Translations under genes and position numbers: made by a program
Part shown: positions 1-10,890 of the stretch, in pieces
Numbering within the stretch: the stretch's first letter is position 1
Layout of the letters: each line of letters opens with the position of its first letter
The notes under the pieces: generated by a model
Database searches by the model: none
Seen by the model: the letters and a program-made list of their open reading frames with translations, nothing else
Told to the model about the DNA's origin: nothing
Origin: Acanthosepion lycidas
Lineage: Eukaryota; Mollusca; Cephalopoda; Sepiida; Sepiidae
Direction of reading: 5' to 3'
NCBI GenBank assembly: GCA_963932145.1
Contig: OZ010593.1
Span: forward strand, 29,431,396-29,495,395
Length of the DNA stretch: 64,000 nt

Positions 1-40
1 TATAACTTTAAAGTACACACGAACTTTATGGACACCCTGT
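1..40. mobile_element. End of a mariner/Tc1-type element cut by the window edge
   Basis: Read on the minus strand, the segment begins ACAGGGTGTCCATAAAG and runs off the left edge. ACAGGGTGTCC-type termini are common in Tc1/mariner elements. A TA-rich boundary follows at 41-43, as expected of TA-targeting transposons. The body of the element lies outside the window, so the family cannot be checked. Confidence 0.5.
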
Positions 41-198
41 ATATATAAAGAAATATAGTTTTATGGGGTGCTATATTTATGGGATAAAGTGCACAATATC
101 AGAGATAGAGCGTGTGTAAATATAAAAGTGAACATTGAAGTCAACACTTAGAGGCGACAGGCTGTTTCATGCTAGACGAGTGTTGACTTCAATGTTCA

Positions 199-244
<46 letters not shown>

Positions 245-247
245 TGA
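41..247. repeat. Foldback (palindromic) element, copy 1, with (TA)n tail
   Basis: Arms at 127-148 and 179-200 are perfect 22-bp inverted repeats starting AGTGAACATTGAAGTC. The same arms, and the flank at 41-126, recur in reverse orientation at 54,548-54,760. The centre here is 30 bp and holds only one half of the longer palindromic centre seen in the second copy. A (TA)n tract runs from about 201 to 241. No coding capacity is visible; it is a MITE-like foldback sequence of unknown family. Confidence 0.75.
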
Positions 248-880
248 ACATATATATATATTCTTATGACCTTCCCCCTTCATCCAAACCTATCAATAGT
301 GGAGGCAGAGGAGGGTTGTAATCTGTGTTATTTCTTTTTTTTTTTTAACATTTACTAAAAATAAAATATTTTAATCGTAAAATATTTTTCTTTCCCAAGG
401 GTCTCTTTCTGATTGATCAGACACGGCCGAGCAGAATCGATTAAGGAACAAACACAATAGGTGACAAACAATAATGGAGACAGGGAATATAAATTTATTA
501 ACAAACGTAAAAATATGGGAAAGGTAAAATAAAAATAAAAAAAACGGCCAAAACAAAGATGACAATGTGTCAAGAATAAACATTTAAACATTGTGGACAA
601 AATAGTAGGAGAAGAACACCCTCTTAGGAATGTAAAGCACAAATCAACGTATGGCCTTGTGTCATACTTGCACGAATTTAGAAAGAAAGAAACATGTAAT
701 AAAAGGATCTCATGCCAGATGTGCATAAAAGTACAAACATGAAAAAGAAATACATTTAAACAAAAACAAAGCACAAGAAAAACAACAAACTTATCTCGTA
801 ATAAAAGTTCTTTTCCATTAATGTCTCTTATATCTACTTCTTCTTTTCTTTTCTCTTTTTCCTTTTCTATTTCTTTTTAT
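248..880. other. No gene recognised
   Basis: AT-rich sequence with short minus-strand open frames of up to 139 codons made mostly of Phe, Leu, Tyr and Cys, typical of chance frames opposite A-rich DNA. No repeat family is recognised. The following tandem-repeat block may belong to the same unit. Confidence 0.5.
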
Positions 881-884
881 AAGT

Positions 885-1250
885 GGCTCCTTTTGAGGTC
901 TTTTCTTACTTCCTCACTTTCTCTTTTCGTCCTGTCTAGGGGCTTGGCCGACGATTAAGTTGAAACTGCTTTCCTTCTTTCTTTCGTCTCAGTGTAGCAG
1001 AATTCTCGTTTGAGGTGGTCTTTTTTTTCTTTCTTTTCCCTTTCATCTCTTGTTTAGGGGCTTGGGTGACAATTAAGTTGAAACTGCTGTCTTTCTCTCT
1101 CTCCTTCATCTCGGTGTAGCAGCATTCTCCTTTTGAGATCTTTTCTTGCTTTCTTCTTTTATTTTTCTATTAGCGACTGGTCTTGGGACTTGAGTGACGG
1201 ATAAATTGAAGGTATCTTCTATCTCTCTTTCATCCTGATGTAGTGGCATT
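885..1250 (+). repeat. Three tandem copies of an imperfect ~120-bp unit
   Basis: Units begin near 890, 1010 and 1130. Each carries a pyrimidine-rich stretch, then GGGGCTTG (or a variant), GACGATTAAGTTGAAACTGC, a second pyrimidine stretch and GTGTAGCAG. The third unit is the most diverged. The order and spacing are preserved, so this is a true tandem array and not simple low complexity. The pyrimidine richness and lack of open frames suggest non-coding sequence. No known family recognised. Confidence 0.7.
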
Positions 1251-1279
1251 CCGCATACATCAGTTTATTTCCCAAAATT

Positions 1280-1800
1280 CAACGTTTCTTTTGCATTCCA
1301 TGCGCTTGCGTTTGGTCATCCGTTCGAGGTTTGAAGAGGGACTTTCTTTTTCTGCATAGCCAACCAAAACTTTTGCTTTCATAGCAAACGAATCCATCTA
1401 TTCCATTCGAAGATGAGTTCTCTTTCTCGTATTTTCACAAAAACGTCCGTTCAGCCCTTAGTCCTGGACAAAACACTTGTATTTTTCGCAAACATGTCTG
1501 CCCAGCCCTAAGGCCTGGACAAGACTGACTTTTTTGTCTCACTATTCGTTTCCTTGTTTTCTTGTCACATGGTCAATTTTCAAATACAAACTTTTTCCCA
1601 TTGTTGGTGAAATGAGGTCATTGACCCCCTCTCTCATCTGCAGGGTCAGAGAAAGTTTAGTTTAAAATGTTTCAACTTTACCTATCTGGAATTTATCTGT
1701 GTAAATAATGCTGTCAACATGTTGACCAAAAGAGAAAGAAAGGGTACATTCTGATTAATCTTTGTCACCACAAAGTCTACCTATCTCTTTGGGCTTACTA
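1280..1800. other. Unclassified stretch with a short internal duplication
   Basis: A ~48-bp direct duplication is visible: CAGCCCTTAGTCCTGGACAA near 1453 and CAGCCCTAAGGCCTGGACAA near 1503. It lies just after the 120-bp tandem block and may be part of the same unknown repeat. The 62-codon plus-strand open frame here shows no recognisable domain. Confidence 0.4.
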
Positions 1801-1880
1801 TTAGGTTGGTGCAAAAATAATGTCATTTTCTCACATATTATCATATGTGAGAAAACGACATTAATTTTGCACCAACCTAA
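1801..1880. mobile_element. 80-bp palindromic mariner-type MITE, copy 1
   Basis: The element starts TTAGGTTGGTGCAAAA and ends with its exact inverse. Nearly the whole 80 bp is one palindrome with a loop of only a few bases. TA dinucleotides flank both sides (1799-1800 and 1881-1882), as expected for a mariner target duplication. The first 16 bases match the ends of the human MADE1/Hsmar1 family as I remember them. It is non-coding; the transposase that moved it is not in this window. Confidence 0.9.
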
Positions 1881-2007
1881 TATCTCTACGTTTCTGCAAG
1901 TACTGGGCTCTTTATTTTAGAATGCTTCTAAAATATAAGTAATGGTATAGTTTTTATAATAAATTTAGGTGGGGGTTCATAACAATCTATATATATATAT
2001 ATATAAT

Positions 2008-2210
2008 TATGTACTCTCCCGTCAGTTTGTACGTATGAGGATCTGACAGCTTATTGATTCAGTCATGAAATTTTGTGCAATAATCTTAAGTGGTATTTAA
2101 GACCCGCTAGTGATTTGCAAAGGAGGCCACATATGGAGCAAGTGTGAGGATTGTGAAATGAGATCATTTTAGATCTTGCTCTCGCTTCTTGAAGATGATT
2201 CAACATCGCC

Positions 2211-2248
<38 letters not shown>
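2008..2248. repeat. SINE-tail-like segment followed by (TA)n
   Basis: The start (CTCTCCCGTC...GTACGTATGAGG, 2,015-2,040) resembles the segment at 26,410-26,440 (CTCTCCCGTCGAGTTCGACA then TATGAGGGTC). The rest does not align clearly by eye. A (TA)n tract closes it at about 2,214-2,248. Probably an old SINE or SINE-linked repeat; family uncertain. Confidence 0.35.
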
Positions 2249-2252
<4 letters not shown>

Positions 2253-2790
2253 TTTATTTAAAAATATGATTCCAACACGCTAGATAAGAGTTCTCATGTT
2301 TCAAAACAAGACCCGAAAACTTCAATATAATTATTTGAATTAAATTGAATTGAAGCTCTGTTCCATCTTCAAGCAAATTTTTTTTTGGGGGGGTAGGGGG
2401 GGAATTTACGTGTTTTAATAGCATATTCATTATTGAAATCAAAATTTCCATGCTAATGGCTAGAGCGATTGTTTAAATAGAGAGGTGTGTAGGGTGTTAA
2501 TAATTTGTATCAGTATAGAGTTACATTCATAGATGTCAAGTCAGGGTAAGGTTGGGGTGTCTACATTTAAAACAGAAGATGATTTCGTCCAGTCTGGTTT
2601 ACGTGTCTATGGAGATTTATTTATTTTTTTATTTTATTTTTTCTGAAAGGGTTTTGTGTATATAAAAAAAAAACTGCCTTGACATTTGTTTTTTGATGAC
2701 TTCATAAAGGGTTATCTTTTATTGTAGGGTATTTAAACTATTTATTAGGACTATGAATTTAAAAAATTATTTTATTGATTGTTTGTTTTT
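2249..2790. other. No gene recognised
   Basis: AT-rich DNA with short homopolymers, including a G-run at about 2,387-2,401. The right part (2,640-2,790) lies directly 3' of the Penelope-like open frame and may be its 3' untranslated part. Confidence 0.4.
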
Positions 2791-2793
2791 ATG

Positions 2794-3530
2794 CTAATTA
2801 TTCAATGCAAAAATTTGATGATGTCGGCAAAAAACCGTTAACTCATATCTATTGTTTAATAGATTTTTATTATTTAGAAACTTAATAATGTGTAGTTTTT
2901 CATGCAGGCATAAAGGGCATGGGTCATCCCAAGTTTTACAAATTCTAGTTTTGTTTATAATTTTCCATTTTACTTTTGGTGTTTTATTCATTTCCTTCAG
3001 ATGCCAAAAATATTTAGATAGAGATGTCTGATTTCTTTTATTAATATTGTTGAAAGAGCACTTATGCTGCTTCCATCTGGCCTTAAATTCATTCTTTGTA
3101 GACCCAATGTATATCATATTAGTATTAGGACTCTCAATGGATGAGATAGTACATTGATATACCACAGATTTGACACAGCATTTATTTTCCAATGGGCAGT
3201 CTTCTGGGTTTCTACAATCACATAATTTTTCACTATTTTTGTCTAATTTAAGTGTTGGGTTTTTATTAATATTATTCAGGCATGGGGGTTTGTTCAGGAT
3301 TTTATTATTGTGTTTTTTATTATACTTTCTAGATTTTCAGTGCAGCTGTCACTCAATTTTAGGGTGTTCTTATTAAATATATTACTAAGTCTGCTATTGG
3401 TAGGAAAGTGTTTTTCAATTAAAGCTAGGAATTTCTGTCCTAGTTTAATACTAACCATTTGGTTGAATGAAGGGGTATACCAAATGATTTTTCTTTTCTT
3501 GTTTTTTTTTTCTTCTGGTTAGTACAATTG
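2794..3530 (-). mobile_element. Penelope-like element, 3' part with GIY-YIG endonuclease
   Basis: The minus-strand frame at 2,794-3,192 encodes 132 residues with the GIY-YIG nuclease pattern: VVYQC, then IYIGSTK, then an Arg helix (KARWKQHK), then CPLCLHEK and CRHH near the end. Just upstream, in reading order, is a Cys-rich linker CDCRNPEDCPLENKC, and before that stretches such as VWYTPSFNQM and ALIEKHFPTNSRL. These are the region after the reverse transcriptase in Penelope-like elements. Frames are broken between these blocks. The reverse transcriptase core is missing, and the copy ends at a (TA)n tract near 3,570. PLEs copy themselves through RNA and use the GIY-YIG nuclease to cut target DNA. 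A decayed 5'-truncated copy. Confidence 0.8.
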
Positions 3531-3566
3531 TTTCTATAATTAATGTTTGCATTCTTGTATCCATAT

Positions 3567-3567
<1 letters not shown>

Positions 3568-3620
<53 letters not shown>
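3568..3620. repeat. (TA)n microsatellite
   Basis: About 26 TA units with no clear interruption. It yields false Ile-Tyr open frames on both strands. Confidence 0.95.
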
Positions 3621-3622
<2 letters not shown>

Positions 3623-3933
3623 CACACAGGAACCTGAGAAGTGAATCAGATCTTTTGAACACCCTTGTACACCCTGACATATCACAACCTTTCTACTTTT
3701 ATTTCCATTGCTTGCTTAAACTAATATGTATCTCTTGATAAACAATCAGTTTATTGGAAAATGGTGTTTCATGCATACGACAGATATTTGTTTCTCTCTC
3801 CCCTCGTCAGATATTGTATCAGCTTTACATTTGCTGACTGTGCTAGTATTACCATTGATACTTATCTCTTTTCAAAAAGAGATATTTGGTCTTTTTCTCA
3901 TTATCTTTTTAATGACATGTCTTTTTAGAGTGT
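3621..3933. other. No feature recognised
   Basis: AT-rich sequence without a convincing open frame or repeat. A short palindrome (TATCTCTTTTCAAAAAGAGATA-like, arms of about 8 bp) sits near 3,865-3,887. Confidence 0.4.
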
Positions 3934-4265
3934 AGGAGATCATCACTCTCCACGGGTCCTTTTTCTTTATTATCTGTGAATTACCATGACTTATTGGAAA
4001 AGGTAGTGAAGTGATTTTCTGTTGTCTATTCCCCATTTTCGAATTCAGTGTAGTTCATATCTCAAACTTGGATAAAGACTCCAGTCTACCTTACTATTTA
4101 ACCCATAACTAGTGGGGAGGAACACAAGATGGATTTATAAGCCTTTCCCAAGAGAATATTGTGAAGGGAACACAACAGATTAGGGTGGAATTTGAACTTC
4201 GCTTGCCAATTCCTCTTTCAGAGCCAATAATAATTACACTACTTTCTCATTATTAGCCGATAGAT
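3934..4265 (-). mobile_element. SINE A copy (tRNA-derived), minus strand
   Basis: In the minus sense, a tRNA-like head (GGAATTTGAACTTCGC on the plus strand marks the box B region near 4,190) is followed by the tail shared by the SINE A copies: CTTGGGAAAGG..., CCACTAGTTATGGGTTAAATA, and further down TCATGGTAATTCACAG. The same tail occurs at 26.6, 30.0, 31.7, 53.3 and 61.1 kb. Substitutions throughout mark it as an old copy. Confidence 0.65.
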
Positions 4266-4455
4266 AATTTTATCCAATGAAGACATTATATTCATATATT
4301 TATGTAACTGCCATTAAAGATATAAAGTAATTATAATTTAAATAATATATAGAGTGCAATGGATAAATTATCTAAATTATGTAAGAATTAAAATAACACT
4401 GACATCTCATTTTAACAGATATATTTACGAAAATTAAACAGAAATATCTTGAAAC

Positions 4456-5181
4456 ACTAAAGAGTAAATTTATTCAGCAAAATTGCCATAGGCTTCAACC
4501 ACAGCCTTTGGATGACTTTGGAATCTCCTGCAACTCTTCTGGACTTTATCCTTGTTTACACTGGTGAATGCCACCATTATCCTTTAGTTTATCTTTAGTG
4601 TTACAAGTTTGGTTGGTCTCTTTCTCAACTGCACCTCACACATAATAATCAAGGGGAGTTGCAATCTGGGGAGTTAGGTGGCCAGATGTAAAGGTTGATG
4701 GGGTCTCAGAAATTATCTGACAGCCATGACTGTGTTCTCCTGTTTGCATAGCATGGTGCAGAGCCCTGTTGCCAGACATAGGATCTTCCAGCAGCCACCC
4801 TCTTGACCCTTGATGAAGGCCTCTGCATTGAGTCTGAGGCCCCGTGGGAAGCTGAATGGATGTATAACATCACCATCACTAGTGATCATGCTGACAGGAT
4901 ATATCATGCAACTCTTTCCAAATCCTCTGCACTGTCTTCAGACTGACACCCAAACACTCTGAAATGTTCATATTGGAGCTTTTGGCATGAATGCCAAGCA
5001 GTACAGCATGCATTTCCAAATTTCTGTCAGAGTGAATTGTGTCATGGTGCTCTTTTTTTTTTTTATCACAGACGGTGCCCAACTGACCCTACTATACTGT
5101 GCATTTGACAAAAATCAAAAACATAGCGCATGTGTGAAATTAAAAATATAAAATGGTGCAAATTTATCCATCACACCCTGT
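4456..5181 (-). mobile_element. Deleted mariner-like transposon (Tc1/mariner superfamily)
   Basis: The minus strand starts at the right end with ACAGGGTGTGATGG and then encodes a helix-turn-helix portion (LGVSLKTVQRIWKEL, about 4,900-5,010). It continues directly with ITSDGDVIHPF and GLRLNAEAFIK, a late part of the transposase. Out of frame after that are remnants matching the family's C-terminus (ELKAR-like, CRRFQSHPKAVVEAYG, 4,470-4,540). The middle of the transposase, including much of the catalytic region, is missing, and several frameshifts are present. Length about 0.7 kb against about 1.3 kb for intact relatives. The left terminal repeat is not visible. The right end abuts a LINE A fragment. 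Confidence 0.75.
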
Positions 5182-5192
5182 ATGTAATTTTT

Positions 5193-5720
5193 TCTGTTTA
5201 CCTCGGAGTTCTTGACAAGATCCAGAGACGGATATGTAATATAATTGGCCCTGATCTGGCATTTCGTCTACAGTCACTCTCTCACAGATGCGCTGTCGCC
5301 TCTCACTGTCTTTTCTACAAATACTTTCATGGTAATTGTTCCGCTGAGCTGCTTTCACTGGTTCCCAGACTCCATGAATTCAAGTGCCCTACGAGTCTGG
5401 CACCCCGATCTCACTCTTACACTGTCAAAACTCCTAAATGTAGCCGTCTCTTCTACTCCAATAGCTTCATACCTCACACCTCTTGCCTGTAGAACACACT
5501 TCCCAATTACTGTTTCCCTGAGAGCTATAATCTCCAACTATTCAAATGTAATGTCAATTGACATCTCCAGTTACCTTGATCTATCCACTATCCTTCTCCT
5601 CATCCTTTCTTCTATCACTCCTATCTGGTCTCGCTCCAAATCTTCTGCGACCCTCTGCATCCTAGTGGCTTCACACCTTCCTCAGGGTGTAATGCTTAAA
5701 AAAAAAACGAAAAAAAAAAA
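5193..5720 (+). mobile_element. LINE A, 5'-truncated copy 1
   Basis: Plus-strand frames read LDKIQRRICNIIGPDLAF, LQSLSHRCAVASHCLFYKYF, HGNC and LVPRLHEFKCPTS, then SNSFIPHTS followed by a stop. This is the C-terminal tail after the reverse transcriptase of a Jockey/CR1-type non-LTR element. The copy ends in the family 3' sequence (TTCCTCAGGGTGTAATGCTT) and an A-run at about 5,698-5,720. The RT core is absent because of 5' truncation. The 5' boundary lies about 10 bases from the end of the neighbouring mariner relic. Confidence 0.85.
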
Positions 5721-6359
5721 AGTAGTTTATCTTTCATCTTATTATTATTAATGCATTTTTTATTGCAAGTAAGTTTGTTTTCACAGGTTACAACAGTTAA
5801 GTACCATATTTGACAGTATCTAAAATGCACTCCTTTCCAAAAACAAAAAATAAAATTGCCCTGAATCTTATATACATTGAGTCCTTCTGTAGGCTAATTT
5901 ATTCCCAAAACTTCCTTTTGACAGCCACTTTTACCTCACCTGATTCCATATTATTTACTCAAACACCATCATTTTTATTTTTATTACTACCACTGGTACA
6001 CTAAAAAGGAATTATCACTTACATTTAGTGCCAGCAATGTTCAGTGGTACCTGCTGATCTATCATACTGAAATACTCCTCAATACACTTCTGTAATTAAC
6101 CAGCCAAAGACTACAGAAGAAAGACAAGTGACTAAAAGAAAATACTAGCAATGGTAAAACACTAACCTAGGAAAATTAAAATTAAGGCTACAGGTAGAGC
6201 AACTAAAGAAGAATTACAAGTGAAGTGGTGGGCATGTTTACAATGATTTCTTGATTTAAGTTCAGCAGTTCTGCCAGCTTGCTTTTTATAAACAGTAATG
6301 TTTTATGCAACAGCTAAAGCCTTTTTGAAATGCCTTGTAATGTACTTATAGCTTGATTT
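5721..6359. other. No gene recognised
   Basis: AT-rich intergenic or intronic DNA. The short frame at 5,810-6,004 has no domain signature. Confidence 0.4.
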
Positions 6360-6720
6360 AATGGTAATGGTAATATTAGCCATTACCCTATAAGGAAGCA
6401 TTCATTGACTGAGTACTGTTTTTGGTTGAAATTTATAAAAACTTTCTCTTAAATCAATTTTTTTCGGAAAACAGGTTTCTCAAGTCCTGTAGCTGTTATT
6501 GCTCTTTCCAGTATTGATGGTGTTTCCTTCTGAACCTTCTATTTGAAGTGATGTGGAATGCTAACATGTTGATTATGTCGTTATTTTCTATTTGTGTTAT
6601 ATGTACTATCCATTTTAGTTGTTGCTGCTGTTGGTAGTTCTCAAATGATGGGGGGTTTCTGTTATTTAGTACAGTTCTCATGCTATCAAAATGCCGTAAA
6701 GACATACTGACATAATAAAG
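6360..6720 (-). mobile_element. LINE C fragment, minus strand
   Basis: The minus-strand frame at 6,496-6,705 reads QQQQLKWIVHITQIENNDII, then NMLAFHITSNRRFRRKHHQY and WKEQ. The same protein stretch occurs at 49,720-49,870 and, decayed, at 10,590-10,720 on the plus strand. The 3' untranslated part (6,360-6,490) also matches 49,890-50,000 in reverse. This appears to be the C-terminal end of a non-LTR retrotransposon; the clade is not resolved. Confidence 0.7.
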
Positions 6721-7408
6721 AAGCTTTACATAAGATTCTGTCTGATCAATATCTCACTGTTTCGGATTAAGTAAGACGAGATCTACATTTCTAATGGCAA
6801 TGCTTCATTTAAAACATTGAAGCCTTCTTAGCATCATTTACATAAAAAAATTAAATGTGTACACCTTACATATATACATGTTCAGCTCTTATTGATGGAG
6901 ATAAATTTTTTTGAATCATGTCTCCTGGGTATGTTTTGCTCACACTGTATAATCAAGGCAATCCTCTCTATAAGTAAACTTATTCCTATGTAAATTTGAT
7001 TTGTATCAACAGTCCAGCTCTCCTTCAAAACACACTAACCCTAGTCATGTAAGTTATCTTACTATTCAAAGATCTATCAATGTTTACAAAGGGATTGAAA
7101 CGTCCTACGTGTGTGCCATTTGATGATAGCGAATAAAGTTAAGCATTTGAGAACTTGCCTAAAGAAAAAAAACATTCAAGTTTATAAAAATATGTCTAGG
7201 GAGAATGAGAATGGATAGCCTGTATATTAACCTACTCAGTGACTAGATTTAGTATGTCAGACAGGTCAGAGAGTTGAACTTAGGCCTTTTCTTAGGGAAT
7301 CTGTAAGCTATATATATATATTTTCCAATTTTGTTTTTAAGAACTGATATTGTAAGTAAATATACACACAGAAACATGATACTTATCTGTACATTTCATT
7401 CAATGGAG

Positions 7409-7442
<34 letters not shown>

Positions 7443-7587
7443 AGGCTCATGTGTATACTCACGAAAATTTTGCTTACGGGTCAAAAAGATTCTTTATTTC
7501 CTGTTGAAGTGACTTCAACAAGAGATATATGAAATGTTTATCAATACAGAAAACCCAGGATACTTTGACATATTGCTAAACCTTCTA

Positions 7588-7630
<43 letters not shown>

Positions 7631-8085
7631 TAGATAGATATATATATATATTAGTTGGATTGATGTGAGTTTATGACCTTGGGTTTCACACTATCTGCAA
7701 TTGTCAGACAAACTGATTAATTTTTTAAAATTTTGGATTTATTTATGGTTGTGTATATTGGTGTTTTATGGTTGTGGGAGGAAAAATCATCATCAGAATT
7801 CCACTCGTACATATGCAGACACACATACATGCATGTTCACACATTGCAGCTCACACAAACATAAACATATATGAACAGTGTAGGACTGTCCGTATATGTG
7901 CATTCATGTGTCATTGCTTGCATTCATACACAATTAGTAGCTGTATTCAATGTTGGATTGTGTAGTGTTTTCTTACACACACATATATACGTATGCATGC
8001 ACATTCACACACCTTCTATCCGTTGTTTTTTTTTTATCTTAAGTTGGGTTCTGTGTAAGACTATGGTAAGTAAAAATGATTATTC
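6721..8085. other. No gene recognised; several microsatellites
   Basis: Contains (TA)n at 7,410-7,425 running into (TG)n to about 7,441, and (TA)n with GATA units at 7,591-7,650. No convincing open frame. The 75-codon frames at 7,770-8,100 are His/Ile/Cys-rich chance frames over CA-rich DNA. Confidence 0.5.
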
Positions 8086-8087
8086 TT

Positions 8088-9790
8088 TTATTTTTTAATG
8101 CTGTTAATACATAACACAGACTCTAGCTGACATATGATACTCAATGAGTTTTGGTGGTGTAACATCCACCACACAGAAAAAGAGGATAGGCCACAATTTG
8201 TTAGCATCAGGTAATGACTGCCATGGTGTTGAGTGATATCCCTGCCACCCCAGTACCAAGTACTGTGCACTTCCAACCTGCTCTTTTTCCAATGGACATG
8301 CACAGGATCTATTGTTGTGCACTCCACACAGGTCCCAATGGCCAATTTTACCTTGGCCTTTGTCATGGAAGGACAAACTCTTCTTACAAAATATGTCATA
8401 TGCCAAACTCCTGGATGGCGCCACTCTTGCAGTTTGGCCGAACAAACAACCACATTTGCAGTGAATGCATCAACATGTTCGATGAACTTGCTATAGTCCA
8501 TCTTTCCTTTGTTGTGCTGCACAATGCCTATTAATGGCACTAAGTTTTTGGGTGGCCTCAGTTTCTTTTCTGGGTATGGTGTTAGCCAAATATTGGTGAT
8601 CCATATATGGAGTTCTTGTTCATAGGCATCCCTAACATCCTTTGCAATGAGGTAATATGACACCCTGTAGCATAACTGAGTCAGCACCACATCTGAATTC
8701 CACAGGAATGTCAGGTTGGTCATGTTGGTCATGTTGGTGCAGTACTATACAGCTCCAGTCTGTGTGATATGGATGCCACCTAATGAAGTTATCACATCTA
8801 TTCCAGCAAGTAAGCCAAAGGCTCAAAGTTTGTTATGCACCACAAGGACATCAACCTTGAATGCGCTTCCACTGTCTGCACAGATATTAATGGTTTTGAC
8901 ACAGAACAGACACATTCTGCCACTGATTGTTTCCATATCTACATGCTTTTCAGTCCACAACTGGTATCACTCTGCACTGACCAAGAGCAGCCAGAGTCAA
9001 TGAGAGCTGAATATCATTTTCTGTCAACCAATACACTGACTACAGGCAGTGCCATATTTATATCTGGGTATGGAATAAGACTGACAGTGATGTCTGTTTC
9101 CCTGATCTATTTCCTATACATTTCCTTGATATATAGTCCAGTTTGTCACAGTGATAGAACTGTATGAGCTTTGTCTCCTTGCTGGCTCCCACTTTGTCCA
9201 GTTTGTCAACTCAAACAATATCTAGCCAAGGGATTAGCATCATCACATCTGTAGCAGACGATATCACTCTATCATTGGTAGAAGTCATCTGTATCCAGTT
9301 GCTCAGGCTCTGTGGCTGCCACAATTAATTCTGCTGCCAGTGTATCATCCTTTAGTATGACTCTAGCTCAGTCTAATAGCTGGTTGATATCCAGTGCATC
9401 CATCCAAGAGGAAGTGTGAATCAGGTTCCTGACATGCTCAGGCAACCCTACTACAAATGCATATGCAAGTTCATGCAAGGTTGACAGCCTGTGGAGGTGT
9501 GCTAAGTAGACATCTACAGATTCATTTGAATTCAAGTACCAAGCTACAAACTGGTCATATTCTATGAATGAATCAGTGGCAAAAACAGCATCCAGGACAT
9601 CCCTGATATGACTTACATCTTTTCTTCCTTGCTGAGTTATTGTCAATTGAAGTGGCAGAACACTAGCAATGTCCTTCACTCTGCACAGATCACAGTAGTT
9701 CAGCCTTTTCAAACCATTCAATGATAGTGAGACCCCGGTCTGAGCCATCCAATTCAAAGACTAGCTTCAGGTTTGACTTGCCATCAGCTA
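8088..9790 (-). mobile_element. Gypsy-like LTR retrotransposon fossil (internal part)
   Basis: Minus strand. In element order I see a gag-like region (about 9,368-9,790, with the LAHLHRLSTLHELAYAFVVG type of capsid motif), an aspartic-protease-like region (about 8,740-9,050), the beginning of a reverse transcriptase region (about 8,420-8,660) and an integrase-like region with a zinc-finger start (about 8,090-8,415). No LTR pair was seen in the window. The element is clearly broken in several places and shorter than a complete Gypsy internal region. It is an old, inactive copy. Confidence 0.75.
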
Positions 9791-10181
9791 TTGAGTGCTG
9801 AAATAGCTTATTGTAATGTAAGCAGAGTCTATTGAGATTTGGAGGAAACACCTAACCAACTGCTCTCCCAATGACTACAGGGTTAATAGGGAGAGAAACA
9901 AGAGGTAACAAAATAAACACTGCTTTAGAAACCACAGCAACTTGAAGAATGAAATGCCCACAGGTCTGACTTCACAACTGCCGATTGCTGTTTCTTCGCA
10001 GCTTTTATTGGCATGAGGCATCTTACAAAGACCCTGATCTTGATCAGTTGCAGCAGGACCCATATCTAGCTGGATATGTGAAACTAACCTACTGCTAATA
10101 GAAAAAATCTGGATGCAACTGGTGTTGACAAACATGTCTGCATGTGATCCAAGGCCTCTTTTTCGTCTATACTGATGCATG

Positions 10182-10239
<58 letters not shown>

Positions 10240-10570
10240 TTATTTACATAGCAAATATAATCATCTACCACAAAATAATGTTTACTGTGATAAATTTGTA
10301 AGTTACCATTCATGCTTTCATTGCTTGCAGATTTCATAGTGAAATGGGAGTCTGTGTATGTATGTATATATATATATATATATATTACTTAGTCTAGGCA
10401 GATCTAGACATATATGGATGTCATGCTTGGTATCCAACTCACTGAGAAATGTTTAACTAATATTTGTATACAGTTGTTTTCTCTGATCAATGTTTAAAAA
10501 ACGTCTTCAAACAAGTCCTCTAAAGCTTAAAGACAATAATCCTTCATCGAACCAAAATCACAGAGCTTTA
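9791..10570. other. No gene recognised; CT/TA microsatellites
   Basis: (CT)n then (TA)n then (CA)n at 10,180-10,240, and (TA)n at about 10,366-10,385. The 101-codon minus-strand frame at 9,875-10,180 has no recognisable domain; it could be decayed upstream sequence of the adjacent LTR fossil. Confidence 0.4.
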
Positions 10571-10574
10571 CTAA

Positions 10575-10890
10575 ATAACAAAAACCACATCACTTGAAGA
10601 TTTCTAACAACAACAACAACAGCTAAAAAAGGTAGCACACATAACTAGAAAAGATGGAATAGATGTTAACATTCTAAATAACCACAAACAAAAGGTTTGG
10701 AAGGAACCTCCCATCAATATTAGAAAAAGTGATACCAATGAAGTTAAGTTTAATTTCTTGAAAAACTATTTTAAGAAAATTGTTATAAATTTCAAGTGAC
10801 AGTAACACTAACTATTCACTCAACGAATGCTGAATGTTTCCTGTATAGTAATTGCTAATTTTACTATTACCATATATATTTTTTCTGTGT
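10575..10890 (+). mobile_element. LINE C fragment, plus strand
   Basis: Broken plus-strand frames give TSLEDF, QQQQQLKKVAHITRK, KVWKEPPINIRKS and KFNFLKNYFKK. These match the protein end and 3' untranslated sequence of LINE C at 49,720-50,000 (TCAACGAATGCTGAATGTTT near 10,818 is shared). Only the last few hundred bases of the element are present, consistent with 5' truncation. Confidence 0.65.

Noticed and set aside
355-774. 139-codon minus-strand frame
   Set aside because: Composition (Phe, Leu, Cys, Tyr) follows from A-rich plus-strand DNA; no domain, no splice signals and no start context of note.
2794-3192. Free-standing GIY-YIG homing endonuclease or host nuclease
   Set aside because: The upstream Cys-rich linker and RT-tail remnants identify it as the end of a Penelope-like element.
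3440-3738. Open frames with long Ile-Tyr runs on both strands
   Set aside because: They are translations of a (TA)n microsatellite and carry no protein information.
5130-5751. Three overlapping frames as a host gene
   Set aside because: They are frames and shadows of a LINE A 3' fragment ending in an A-run.
8214-8534. Plus-strand frames over 8.2-9.2 kb
   Set aside because: They are opposite-strand shadows of the LTR fossil, whose motifs read on the minus strand.
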